A stretch of DNA of 64,000 nt, taken from positions 366,739 through 430,738 of the forward strand of contig NZ_JNIK01000015.1 in assembly GCF_000701365.1 (NCBI RefSeq). The letters run 5' to 3'. This DNA comes from Blastococcus sp. URHD0036 (lineage in GTDB: Bacteria; Actinomycetota; Actinomycetes; Mycobacteriales; Geodermatophilaceae). The notes beneath the pieces are model-generated. The model saw only the letters and a program-made list of their open reading frames with translations. It ran no database searches and was not told the DNA's origin. How positions within the stretch are numbered: position 1 is the stretch's first letter; the number at the start of each line of letters is the position of its first letter. Positions 7,025 to 14,821 of this stretch are shown one piece after another. Made by a program: the position numbers and the translations under genes.

Positions 7025-8260
7025 ATGCGAACGAGGACCCTGACGGCGGTCGGCGCGACCTGCGCCCTGCTGCTGGCCGTGTCGGCCTGCGGCAGTGACG
7101 ACGAGAAGGAGGGGACCTCGTCCCCCGGCGGCGGGGGCGGGTCCCGGACGCTCGAGATCGGCGTGATCACCCCGATGAGCGGCCCGGCGGCGGCGACCTA
7201 CGGGGAGGCCGCCCGGACCGGCGTCGAGGCACGGCTGGCCGCCTACCGCGAGGAGGGCGGCGAGCGCGCCGCCGTCGACATCGAGATCGTCGACGGCGAC
7301 GACGCGTCCACCCCGTCGGGGGCGCTGACCGCCGCGCAGCGGCTGGTCCAGCAGGAGGACGTCTACGCGATCCTGTCCAGCAGCGCGAACCTGTTCGGTG
7401 CCACCCAGTTCCTGACCACCCAGGCGGCCGGGACCCCGGTCCTGGGCGACGTCACCGACCAGAGCCCGGAGTGGCGGGAGCCGGGCAACAACATGTTCCC
7501 GGCCCAGCCGGTGCCCGACCCGGAGGCGGTCTACTCGATCACCGGTGAGTACATGGCGGCCATCGGCGGCACCACGATGGGCGGCGTGGCGTTCGCGGTG
7601 CCCGCTTCCCAGGCCGCCCTGCAGGCAGCTGCCGACTCGGCCGAGGCCGCCGGGCTCGAGGTGGGCTACCTCAACGACAACCTGCAGATCGGCAGCACCG
7701 ACGTCGGCCCGATCGTGCTCGGCACGGAGGACACCGGCACCGACGTCCTCTACCTGCCGATCACCTTCGACACCGCCCTGGCCGTCGTGCAGGGGCTCGA
7801 GCAGCAGGGCGTGGAGATGGCGGGCGTCCTCGCCGCCACCGGCTACGGCAACGACCTGCTCAGCAACCCGCTGGCCATCGATGCCGCCCAGGGCGTCAGC
7901 TTCTCCGTCGGCTACGCACCGGTCTCGCTGGGCACCGAGGCGACCGAGCGCCTGGCGAACGCCGTGCGCGACCAGGGCATCGAATCGGGGATCCCCGGCT
8001 ACGCGATGTCGTCCGGGTGGTTCAACGCCGACCTGTTCCTGCACGGCCTCGAACTCGCCGGCTGCGACGCCGACCAGCAGCAGTTCATCGACGCGCTGGA
8101 CGCCGACGACACCTACGACGCCAGCGGACTGTTCCCCAGGCCTATCGACTTCACGATCGCCGACCAGCCGGAGTCGTGCTCGTACTTCGTGACCCTGGAA
8201 GGCGAGGAGTTCGTGACCGTCGAGGACGCCTCCCCGGTGTGCGGCGAGCGCATCGAGTGA
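7025..8260 (+). CDS. ABC transporter substrate-binding lipoprotein (branched-chain amino acid type), orphan
   Basis: A 411-residue exported lipoprotein. The N-terminus is a lipoprotein signal with lipobox VSAC (Cys22), followed by an acidic and Gly-rich linker. The mature part starts TLEIGVITPMSGPAAATYGE, the usual opening of periplasmic-binding-protein-like domains for Leu/Ile/Val, amides or aromatic acids. ATG 7025 has GGAGAG about 9 nt upstream. No permease or ATPase gene flanks it, so it is either an orphan binding protein serving a transporter encoded elsewhere or a sensor component. It is followed by a hairpin terminator at 8267, which supports a single-gene transcript. The ligand cannot be predicted. 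Confidence 0.88.
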   Translation: MRTRTLTAVGATCALLLAVSACGSDDEKEGTSSPGGGGGSRTLEIGVITPMSGPAAATYGEAARTGVEARLAAYREEGGERAAVDIEIVDGDDASTPSGALTAAQRLVQQEDVYAILSSSANLFGATQFLTTQAAGTPVLGDVTDQSPEWREPGNNMFPAQPVPDPEAVYSITGEYMAAIGGTTMGGVAFAVPASQAALQAAADSAEAAGLEVGYLNDNLQIGSTDVGPIVLGTEDTGTDVLYLPITFDTALAVVQGLEQQGVEMAGVLAATGYGNDLLSNPLAIDAAQGVSFSVGYAPVSLGTEATERLANAVRDQGIESGIPGYAMSSGWFNADLFLHGLELAGCDADQQQFIDALDADDTYDASGLFPRPIDFTIADQPESCSYFVTLEGEEFVTVEDASPVCGERIE

Positions 8261-8266
8261 GGGTTT

Positions 8267-8295
8267 GGGGTCGTCCCGGGGTCCGGGGCGACCCC
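8267..8295 (+). terminator. GC-rich hairpin after the substrate-binding protein gene
   Basis: An 11-bp stem (GGGGTCGTCCC paired with GGGGCGACCCC, one G-U pair) encloses a 7-nt loop and starts six bases after the stop codon. The T tract is weak (TTC), as is common in high-GC actinobacteria. It separates the lipoprotein gene from the hydrolase at 8334. Confidence 0.6.
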
Positions 8296-8333
8296 TTCGA
8301 CCGCTGAGACGGGTGTCTGAGCATGATCGGGAC

Positions 8334-9656
8334 ATGTCGTTCGATTCCGGCCTGACGGTCGAGGGCCCGGTGCCGGGTGCCGCGTACGGGGCGCCGCCGG
8401 CCGACGTCGTCGCCGAGCACGGCTACGTCTGTGAGGAGTTCTTCGTCGAGGGGCTGGCCACGGCCTACACCCACGCGGGCGAGGACCGGCCCACCCCCGA
8501 CGGGAGGTGGACCGCCGTGCCGACCGCGCAGGCGGACTTCACCACCCGGATCCTGGTCGTCCGGCCCCGTGACCCCGCCCTGTTCAGCGGCACCGTCTTC
8601 CTGGCGTGGCAGAACGTCTCCGCCGGCTACGAGCAGCCCGCACCGGCCGACGGCGAGATCTACCGCGGCCACGCCTGGGTGGGGGTCAGCGCGCAGCAGG
8701 CGGGCTTCTACGGCGCCGGGATGGGACTCCAGCAGCGCAGCGGCGCCCCCCTCCTCGACGCCGACCCCGAGCGGTACGGGCAGCTGCACCACCCCGGCGA
8801 CCTCGGCTGCTTCGACCTGTTCTCGGCCGCCGCCTCCGTCGTCGGCCCCCGGCGGGACCTCGCCGGCGTCGACCCGATGGGCGGGCTCCCCGTGGCGCGG
8901 GTGATCGCGACCGGCGGGTCGCAGTCGGCCATGCGGCTGTGCGCCTACGCCGACGCCGTCCACCCGCTGCACCGCGTCGTGGACGGCTTCCTGCTGAGCG
9001 TCTGGGAGGGCCGCGCGCCGCGCCTGGACGACGGTGCCACCCCCATGCCGCTGCGCACGACCGTCCGCGACGACCTCGACGTCCCCGTGCTGATCGTGAA
9101 CAGCGAGTTCGAGGTGACCGCCACGCACGGTCTCGACCTGGCCGACACCGACCGGCGGAGGGTGTGGGAGGTGACCGGAACCGGCCACGGGACCCGCCGC
9201 CGGCCGCTCCCTCAGGAGCCCGGCACGTGGGAGACCAACCCGGTGACGTGGCGCCCGGTGCACGAGGCCGGCCTGCGCGCGGTGCACCGCTGGGTCGCCG
9301 GCGGCCAGGCGCCTCCGGTCCAGCCCCGGATCGCCCTGCGGGAGGAGGGCTGGCTCTCGGTGTCCCGCGGGAAGGACGGCAACGGCCTCGGCGGCGTCCG
9401 GCTGCCCGAGATCGCCGTCCCGGTCGCCGAGCACCGGGGGAACAAGGGGGGAACGGGCAGCGCGGCGCTGTACGGCGGTCGCCGGCGGTACCCGGCCGAC
9501 GTCGTCCGGGCCCGCTACGGCTCCCGCGCGGAGTACCTGGCGCAGTGGACGGCCGCGGTGGAGTCGATGGTCGAGGCGGGGACGCTGCTCCCCGAGGACG
9601 CACCGGCGATGCTGGCCCGCGGGGAGGAACTGGCGGCGTCCGTACCGCTGACCTGA
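8334..9656 (+). CDS. alpha/beta hydrolase domain-containing protein (PF20091-like)
   Basis: About 440 residues. The features match the poorly characterised alpha/beta hydrolase domain family now called PF20091: a long N-terminal beta-rich part (RILVVRPRDPALFSGTVFLAWQNV), the nucleophile elbow ATGGSQSAMRL with Ser196, a short strand DDLDVPVLIVNSEFE that probably carries the acid, and a GTGHGTRR region for the base. There is no signal peptide. ATG 8334 lies only 38 bp after the hairpin at 8267 and has just a weak GGGA, so the start is moderately certain. A second member of the same family is at 38076-39818. The reaction is unknown; family members are presumed esterases. Confidence 0.75.
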   Translation: MSFDSGLTVEGPVPGAAYGAPPADVVAEHGYVCEEFFVEGLATAYTHAGEDRPTPDGRWTAVPTAQADFTTRILVVRPRDPALFSGTVFLAWQNVSAGYEQPAPADGEIYRGHAWVGVSAQQAGFYGAGMGLQQRSGAPLLDADPERYGQLHHPGDLGCFDLFSAAASVVGPRRDLAGVDPMGGLPVARVIATGGSQSAMRLCAYADAVHPLHRVVDGFLLSVWEGRAPRLDDGATPMPLRTTVRDDLDVPVLIVNSEFEVTATHGLDLADTDRRRVWEVTGTGHGTRRRPLPQEPGTWETNPVTWRPVHEAGLRAVHRWVAGGQAPPVQPRIALREEGWLSVSRGKDGNGLGGVRLPEIAVPVAEHRGNKGGTGSAALYGGRRRYPADVVRARYGSRAEYLAQWTAAVESMVEAGTLLPEDAPAMLARGEELAASVPLT

Positions 9657-9666
9657 CCCCGGCCGC

Positions 9667-10779
9667 TCAGGCCGCCGGTGCCGGCACCGGGGTCGCGACA
9701 GCGGCGGGGTCGAAGCCGAAGAGCCGCACCGCGGTGCCGCCGAGGATGGCGGTGGCGTCGGCCTCGGAGAGGGAACCGAACTGTTCCTGGACGACCGCTC
9801 GGCTGTTCGGGTAGGTGCCCTCGCTGTGCGGGTAGTCCGACCCCCACAGCAGGGGCCCCGTCCCCGTGCGACCGATGTTGTTCAGACCCGTCGGGTCCCA
9901 CTGGAACGTGCCGTGGACCTGCCGGCGGATGTAGTGGCTCGGCTTCTCCGCCAGTTCCGGCCGCACCCAGCCGGGGTTGGCCAGGAAGGCGTCGTAGTAG
10001 GAGTCGAGGGTGTCCATCGCCCAGGAGATCCAGGCGGTGTTGGTCTCGACGAAGACGAACCGCAGGCCGGGGTGCCGCTCGAGGGTGCCCGACGTGGCGA
10101 GCAGGGCCACGCTGCGCGGCGCCATCGACTGGGTGGCGAGCAGGTTGGCCACCGCCGCGCCCGGGCCGCGGTAGAAGAGCATGTCGTGGCCGCTGCCCTG
10201 GTGCAGCACCAGTGGCAGGCCCGTCTCCTCCGCCGCTTCCCAGAGCGGGGTCCAGTTCGGGCTGTTGTACTCCCACGGCACCCCGCGCAGCGGCAGCATC
10301 GCGGCCCCCAGCCCCAGCGCGGCGATCCTCCGGAGCTCGGCCACGGCCATGTCCGTGTCCCAGGTCGGGATCAGACCGGCGCAGCGGTGCCGGGGCGAGG
10401 TCTTCTCGAGGGTGTCGTAGATCCAGTCGTTGTAGATCTGGCAGCAGGCCTCGCCCAGGGCGGCGTCGTCCATGTCCCAGACGTAGAGGCCGATCGTCGG
10501 GAAGACGCACTCCCCCGAGATCCCGTCCTCGTGCATCACCTGCAGGCGGTAGCCGACGTCGTTCTGCTGGTTGCGCGCACTCTCCTCCGCGGCGTCGCGC
10601 TGGCGCTGGGTCAGGTCGGTGTCCTCGTGCCGGCGCAGCTCCCACGCGCCCTCCTCGCTCGGCCGGATCCGGGCCGGCGCGCGGTCGCGCATCGAGGCCG
10701 GGAGCGCGTCCCACCACAGGCTGCGTGGCTCGCTGACGTGCGAGTCGGCCGAGATCAGCGGGATGCGGGACGTGTCCAC
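9667..10779 (-). CDS. amidohydrolase-2 family metal-dependent hydrolase/decarboxylase
   Basis: A 370-residue TIM-barrel protein of the ACMSD-like amidohydrolase-2 family. The N-terminal metal motif is ADSHVSEP (normally HxH or DxH), a mid-barrel strand gives LVLHQGSGHDMLF and the C-terminal metal/acid motif is LLWGSDYPHSEG. These enzymes hydrolyse or decarboxylate aromatic or cyclic acids; the substrate is not evident. The start is GTG 10779 with GAGGAG upstream. It lies directly downstream of a TetR gene in the same direction, and a palindrome identical in core to the one upstream of the VOC-tetR pair sits in its promoter region at 10808-10829, so it should belong to that regulon. Confidence 0.88.
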   Translation of the reverse strand: MDTSRIPLISADSHVSEPRSLWWDALPASMRDRAPARIRPSEEGAWELRRHEDTDLTQRQRDAAEESARNQQNDVGYRLQVMHEDGISGECVFPTIGLYVWDMDDAALGEACCQIYNDWIYDTLEKTSPRHRCAGLIPTWDTDMAVAELRRIAALGLGAAMLPLRGVPWEYNSPNWTPLWEAAEETGLPLVLHQGSGHDMLFYRGPGAAVANLLATQSMAPRSVALLATSGTLERHPGLRFVFVETNTAWISWAMDTLDSYYDAFLANPGWVRPELAEKPSHYIRRQVHGTFQWDPTGLNNIGRTGTGPLLWGSDYPHSEGTYPNSRAVVQEQFGSLSEADATAILGGTAVRLFGFDPAAVATPVPAPAA

Positions 10780-10807
10780 GGCGACTCCTCGGGATGCGGG
10801 CGGCGCC

Positions 10808-10829
10808 TAAGTGACTCGCCCGTCACTTA
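10808..10829. promoter_or_regulatory. TetR operator O2 in front of the amidohydrolase gene
   Basis: TAAGTGAC and GTCACTTA form a perfect 8-bp inverted repeat around TCGCCC. The core AAGTGAC-N6-GTCACTT is the same as at 12467-12490. The element overlaps the stop codon (TAA, 10829-10827) of the tetR gene and lies 28 bp before the amidohydrolase start, a position suited to repressing a separate amidohydrolase promoter. Confidence 0.8.
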
Positions 10830-11510
10830 CGCTAGGGGCCGTCCCGCCGGGGCGTCAACGGCCCACGGAGCCTCGCGCAGGACGAGCTCGGTCGCCAGCA
10901 GCACCTGCCGCCGGACGGCGTCGTTGGGTGCCTCGCTGGCGCCCGCGCCGAAGGACCACACCAGGCCCGACACGGCCTCGACGACCTCCGCGGGATCGGC
11001 GTCCGGCGCGAGCTCGCCCGCCTCCCCGGCACGGCGCACGATCTCGACGATCACCGTCCGGATCCGCCGCGACGCCTCGCGGAAGACCTCCGCCACCGCG
11101 TCGTCGGCCTCGCTCAGCCGGGCGAGGTCGAAGTAGTCGAGCGAGCTCCGCGGGTCGGCGAACGACGACCGCGCGGCCACCTGGACCAGCGCCCGGACCT
11201 GGCGCACCAGCCCCTGCTCGGGGAGGACGTCGGTCTGCACCATCTGGTCGTAGGAGGCCGGGACCTCCTGCACGACGGCGCGCACGAGGTCCTGCTTGGA
11301 GTCGAAGTAGCGGTAGATCGCCGCCCGGGTGATCCCCGCGTCCGCGGCCACCGCCGCGAGGTTCATCCGGGTGTGCCCGACGGCGGTGAGGTGCCCCGCC
11401 GCCGCGGCCACGATCGCCCGCCTCGTGGCCGCGGCGTCCGCGTTCGGCGGCCGGCCGATCGGCCGGGAACCGGGGACGGGACCGCCGTCCGCGGGTCCCG
11501 GCACGTCCAT
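10827..11510 (-). CDS. TetR-family repressor of the VOC/amidohydrolase unit
   Basis: 227 residues. The N-terminal helix-turn-helix (TRRAIVAAAAGHLTAVGHTR ... ITRAAIYRYFDSKQDLVRAV) is typical of TetR; the C-terminal ligand domain is specific to no family I recognise. ATG 11510 overlaps the stop of the upstream VOC gene by one base (TGATG), implying translational coupling and autoregulation with that gene. Two near-identical palindromes, one before the VOC gene and one before the amidohydrolase, are the obvious binding sites. The inducer is probably a substrate or product of these enzymes. A proline-rich 20-residue leader precedes the HTH. Confidence 0.92.
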   Translation of the reverse strand: MDVPGPADGGPVPGSRPIGRPPNADAAATRRAIVAAAAGHLTAVGHTRMNLAAVAADAGITRAAIYRYFDSKQDLVRAVVQEVPASYDQMVQTDVLPEQGLVRQVRALVQVAARSSFADPRSSLDYFDLARLSEADDAVAEVFREASRRIRTVIVEIVRRAGEAGELAPDADPAEVVEAVSGLVWSFGAGASEAPNDAVRRQVLLATELVLREAPWAVDAPAGRPLA

Positions 11511-12439
11511 CAGCCGGCCGAGGGAACGGCCTGCGTGGTGAAGAACAGCGGCATGCCGAAGGTGTCCGCGGGATCGGCCGCCAGGTGGGTGTCCGACAGC
11601 CGGGTGACCCCGATGCCCTTGGCGACCAGCCACTCCTCGGCGGCCGCCAGGTCCCGCACCTGGAAGGTCACGCCGTAGATCGCGTTCTTCCAGCGGGCGA
11701 CGTGCCGGCCCAGCGCCGAGTCCTCGTCGGTGGGCTCGGCCAGCCGCAGCACCGTGTCCCCCAGCTGCACCAGCTGGTAGCGGGCCCCCTCGTCCTCGGC
11801 CGTCCCCGACCCGAGCGGGACGACGTCGAACAGCTCCACGTACCGGGCCAGCGCCGCGTCGAGATCGCGGACGCCGACGGTCTGGTAGGCGAGGCGGGTG
11901 ATCCCCATCGGGTGGATGTCCGACCACTGCTTGACCTGGGAGCTCCAGGTGTCGAGGACCCGCGGGTCACCCGGGATCGAGAACGCCGTCAGCTGGACCA
12001 TGAGGCCGGCCGTCTGCGCGGGGCTCGGGAAGCAGTAGGTGGCGTCGTCGGGCATCTTCTCCAGCTGCCCGCCCCCCGGGGCGCCGAGGTAGATGCCGTG
12101 CGAGATCAGGGAGTTGCCGAGCCCGACGATGTCGTCGACCTCGTAGCCGATCGAGTGCAGGTGCGAGCCGAACTTGCTGAAGAACTTCCCGACCGGCTTC
12201 GTCGCGTCCACCGGCTTGTTCGGGGCCATGATCTCGATCGCCCAGTCGCCGACCACGCCGACGCAGGCCCACCGGTCCTCGGGCGGCAGGTAGTTCGGCT
12301 CGTCGACGCCCATGAAGAGCACCGCGCCGAGCACCTCCTCCAGGAAGCGGGCGACAGGCTCGACCTCCTCGGCCACGTGCACCGTGTGGATGCCCAGGCC
12401 GATCCCGTACGGCCCGGTCTTGACTGGCTGATGCCTCAC
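11510..12439 (-). CDS. two-domain VOC (glyoxalase/extradiol dioxygenase-fold) protein
   Basis: 309 residues with two vicinal-oxygen-chelate modules: the first from about residue 12 (GLGIHTVHVAEEVEPVARFLEEV) and the second from about 195 (RLAYQTVGVRDLDAALARYVELF). This double layout occurs in extradiol ring-cleavage dioxygenases and dehalogenating or isomerising VOC enzymes. Candidate metal residues include the His of GIHTVHV, and HSIGYEV in the first domain. The start is GTG 12439 with AGGAGA upstream. It is the first gene of a VOC-tetR pair controlled by the palindrome at 12467. Function in catabolism of a small organic acid or aromatic is an inference from its amidohydrolase neighbour. Confidence 0.85.
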   Translation of the reverse strand: MRHQPVKTGPYGIGLGIHTVHVAEEVEPVARFLEEVLGAVLFMGVDEPNYLPPEDRWACVGVVGDWAIEIMAPNKPVDATKPVGKFFSKFGSHLHSIGYEVDDIVGLGNSLISHGIYLGAPGGGQLEKMPDDATYCFPSPAQTAGLMVQLTAFSIPGDPRVLDTWSSQVKQWSDIHPMGITRLAYQTVGVRDLDAALARYVELFDVVPLGSGTAEDEGARYQLVQLGDTVLRLAEPTDEDSALGRHVARWKNAIYGVTFQVRDLAAAEEWLVAKGIGVTRLSDTHLAADPADTFGMPLFFTTQAVPSAG

Positions 12440-12466
12440 GCGGTTCTCCTGTCGGTCGACCGCGAG

Positions 12467-12490
12467 CGAAGTGACACGCCGGTCACTTCG
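12467..12490. promoter_or_regulatory. TetR operator O1 in front of the VOC-tetR pair
   Basis: CGAAGTGAC and GTCACTTCG form a perfect 9-bp inverted repeat around ACGCCG, 28 bp upstream of the VOC start codon. The core is shared with the copy at 10808-10829, and the spacers (ACGCCG and TCGCCC) are also alike. A pair of such sites around one tetR gene is strong evidence for the operator of that regulator. Confidence 0.82.
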
Positions 12491-12517
12491 GAAGCTATGC
12501 GACCCGGCCGAACCCCG

Positions 12518-13084
12518 TCAACGAGAGGACCCAGGAGCGCCCAGCGAAGCCACGAAGTCGGCGAACGCACGGTCGACGCGTGCCGTGTCGGCGGTGGCGT
12601 CCAGGTCCATGACCAGCCCGCGGACGACGGCGAGCACGAGCGTCGCCAGCTCCGGCCGCCCGATCGTGCGCAGGCCCGCCTCCAGCGGCGCCAGCCAGTC
12701 CGTCGTCGCCTCCCGCCGGAAGCCCGGCCACAGCCGTTGTTCGGCGTCCTCGCGCAGCCGGCCGAACATCTGCAGGTAGCGATGCCCGGAGGGGCCGGTC
12801 ATCCCGCTCCAGGCGCGGGCCAGCGTCGTCCGGTAGTCCTCCCCCGGCCGCACCCGCAACAGCGCCTCGAACTCCTGCCGCTGCCGGTGTCGCGCGCGCT
12901 GCAGGACCGCGCGGAGCAGCGCCTCCTTCGTGCCGAAGTGGTACAGGAGCATCCGCGGCGACGTGCCGGTCGCCGTGGCCAGCGGCTCGAGGCGGTCGGG
13001 CAGGCCGCCGGCCAGTGCGGCGTCCGTGCACGCGTCGAGGAGCCGCTCCGCGATCTCCGGCTGCCGGCGGCGTCCCACCGCCAC
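12518..13084 (-). CDS. TetR-family regulator
   Basis: About 188 residues. The N-terminal domain (RRRQPEIAERLLDACTDAAL, then SPRMLLYHFGTKEALLRAVL) is a TetR helix-turn-helix. The rest is a divergent helical ligand domain. Start GTG 13084 or GTG 13078; neither has a clear ribosome binding site. It is divergent from the alpha/beta hydrolase at 13154 across 69 bp and most likely controls that gene. A TAGCGT hexamer at 13111-13116 could be the hydrolase -10 box. It is unrelated in operator to the neighbouring TetR at 10827. Confidence 0.85.
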   Translation of the reverse strand: MAVGRRRQPEIAERLLDACTDAALAGGLPDRLEPLATATGTSPRMLLYHFGTKEALLRAVLQRARHRQRQEFEALLRVRPGEDYRTTLARAWSGMTGPSGHRYLQMFGRLREDAEQRLWPGFRREATTDWLAPLEAGLRTIGRPELATLVLAVVRGLVMDLDATADTARVDRAFADFVASLGAPGSSR

Positions 13085-13153
13085 AGCTTTTCGCGTAACG
13101 GACGGTACGTCTAGCGTTCCGGACGTCGGCGGAGTCGTCCGGGGAGGTCCGGC

Positions 13154-13855
13154 ATGCGGGTGGTGTTCGTGCACGGGGCGTGCGTCCGGGACGGTGCGTG
13201 GTGGTGGCACCGCACCGCCGCCCTGCTGGAGCGGCGCGGGGTCGCGAGCGTGGCGCCCGCACTGCCCAGCTGCGGGGAGGCCGGCTCGTCTCCCGGGGCC
13301 GCCGGGCCGGGTCTGCGGGACGACGTCGCGGCCGTCCGGCAGGTCCTGCTGGACGGCGACGAGCCGACCGTCGTGGTGGCGCACAGCTACGGCGGCATCG
13401 TGACGGCGGAGGCCGCGGTCGGCGTCGGCTCGGTCCGGCACCTGGTGCTGGTGTCCAGCTACCTGCCCGAGGCCGGGGAGAGCCTCTCCTCGTTCAGCGG
13501 GTCCGGGCCGGCACCGTTCCTCGACGTGGATCCCGCGTCCGGCACCCTCGGCGTCCGCCCGGAGCGCCTGGTCGACACGTTCCTGCAGGACTGCCCTGAG
13601 GTGGCCACCGACGCCACCGCCCGGCTGGCCCGGCAGAGCCTGTCCGTCGTCGGGCAGCCGGTGCAGGCGGCAGCCTGGCAGGACCTGCCGACGACCTACG
13701 TGGTGTGCGCGCAGGACCGCGGGACACCGGCCTCCGCGCAGCGGGAGTTCGCCCGCCGGGCCGGCGCGGTCGTCGAGCTCGAGGCCGGGCACCACCCGTT
13801 CCTGTCCCGGCCCGCGGAGGTCGCCGATCTGTTGCTGGGGCTGCCGGCCCGCTGA
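13154..13855 (+). CDS. small alpha/beta hydrolase
   Basis: A 233-residue hydrolase of the salicylate/hydroxynitrile-lyase-like type. It opens with VVFVHGACVRDGAWWWHRTA (oxyanion HG motif); the nucleophile elbow is VVAHSYGGIV, the acid lies in VVCAQDRGTP and the base in EAGHHPFLSRPAEVADLL. ATG 13154 has GGGGAGG upstream. Divergent TetR and hydrolase suggest a substrate-inducible one-gene detoxification or catabolic unit. No signal peptide, so it is cytosolic. Substrate unknown. Confidence 0.9.
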   Translation: MRVVFVHGACVRDGAWWWHRTAALLERRGVASVAPALPSCGEAGSSPGAAGPGLRDDVAAVRQVLLDGDEPTVVVAHSYGGIVTAEAAVGVGSVRHLVLVSSYLPEAGESLSSFSGSGPAPFLDVDPASGTLGVRPERLVDTFLQDCPEVATDATARLARQSLSVVGQPVQAAAWQDLPTTYVVCAQDRGTPASAQREFARRAGAVVELEAGHHPFLSRPAEVADLLLGLPAR

Positions 13856-13867
13856 GGACCGGCCGGA

Positions 13868-14719
13868 TCAGACCGCGCGGAGCCGCTGCACCGGGTCGGC
13901 GGCGACCAGCTGGTGCAGCCGCGCGCGGGTGACCTCGTCGCGCGGCGTGTAGACCATCATCCGGGCGCCGCCGGGCAGCTGACCCGCGTGGAACCGGGTC
14001 AGCTGCAGGTGCAGGTCACCGACCGGGCTGCGGAAGTCCTTGGCCGGCAGCGCCCGGTCGACGACGTCGTGCCGCCGCCACAGCGCGTCGAACTCCTCCG
14101 ACGCCTCGCGCAGCCGCCGGACGAGCTCGGTCCACAGCGGGTCGTCGAGGTGGTCGGCCAGGCCCGCCCGCATCGTCCCCACCAGGTGGGCCGCCGCCTC
14201 GGCGCGGTTCGCGATGCACAGGTCGCGCCAGTGCGGGTCGGTGAAGAACAGCCAGAGCTGGTTGCGCTCCCCCGGGTCGCGCGCGTCGAGGTCGCCGGCC
14301 AGCGCGTTGTAGGCGCGGTTGTAGGCCAGGATCTCGTAGCGCTGCGAGAGCACGGTCGCCGGGAACGGGTCCAGCTGGTCGAGGATCGCCTGGCCGGCCT
14401 CCCCCACGACGTGGCACGGCGAGCCCGGGGCGACGACGGTCACGCCGGCCAGCTGGAGGAGGTGCCACCGCTCCTGGTGGTCCATCCGCAGGGTGCCGGC
14501 GATCGCCTCGAGCACCTGCACGGAGGCGTTGATGTCGCGGCCCTGCTCCAGCCACGTGTACCAGGTGACCCCCACCCCGGCGAGCAGCGCGACCTCCTCG
14601 CGGCGCAGGCCCGGCGTGCGGCGGCGCCCGCCGCTGGGCAGCCCCACGTCGTCCGGGGTCAGCCGTTCCCGGCGGGTGCGCAGGAAGTCGGCGAGCTCGG
14701 CCCTCGTGGCGACGGTCAC
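13868..14719 (-). CDS. XRE-family regulator with MmyB-like ligand-binding domain
   Basis: 283 residues. An N-terminal helix-turn-helix (about 36-60, PGLRREEVALLAGVGVTWYT) is followed by a PAS-like MmyB ligand-binding domain (ATVLSQRYEILAYNRAYNAL and GERNQLWLFFTDPHWRDL). This class is abundant in actinobacteria, usually divergent from a dehydrogenase or exporter that it controls, and may sense small hydrophobic ligands. The start is GTG 14719. Here it is divergent from an MFS drug-type exporter, with a direct repeat in the 102-bp gap that may be its binding site. A paralogue at 24979 has the same domain order. Confidence 0.9.
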   Translation of the reverse strand: MTVATRAELADFLRTRRERLTPDDVGLPSGGRRRTPGLRREEVALLAGVGVTWYTWLEQGRDINASVQVLEAIAGTLRMDHQERWHLLQLAGVTVVAPGSPCHVVGEAGQAILDQLDPFPATVLSQRYEILAYNRAYNALAGDLDARDPGERNQLWLFFTDPHWRDLCIANRAEAAAHLVGTMRAGLADHLDDPLWTELVRRLREASEEFDALWRRHDVVDRALPAKDFRSPVGDLHLQLTRFHAGQLPGGARMMVYTPRDEVTRARLHQLVAADPVQRLRAV

Positions 14720-14740
14720 CGGAGCATCGTCGCCCTCCTC

Positions 14741-14772
14741 CTGCCGGTTATCCAGTCACTGCCGGTACCAGG
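14741..14772. repeat. direct repeat in the XRE/MFS intergenic region
   Basis: Two copies of CTGCCGGT followed by CCAG lie three bases apart (CTGCCGGTTATCCAG at 14741-14755 and CTGCCGGTACCAG at 14759-14771). Each half also looks weakly palindromic. Their place between a divergent regulator and its likely target suggests an operator. Evidence is positional only. Confidence 0.45.
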
Positions 14773-14821
14773 ATGGACAGGCACTCACCACCGGGATCGG
14801 GAGCCCGTCACGCTGGCTCCC

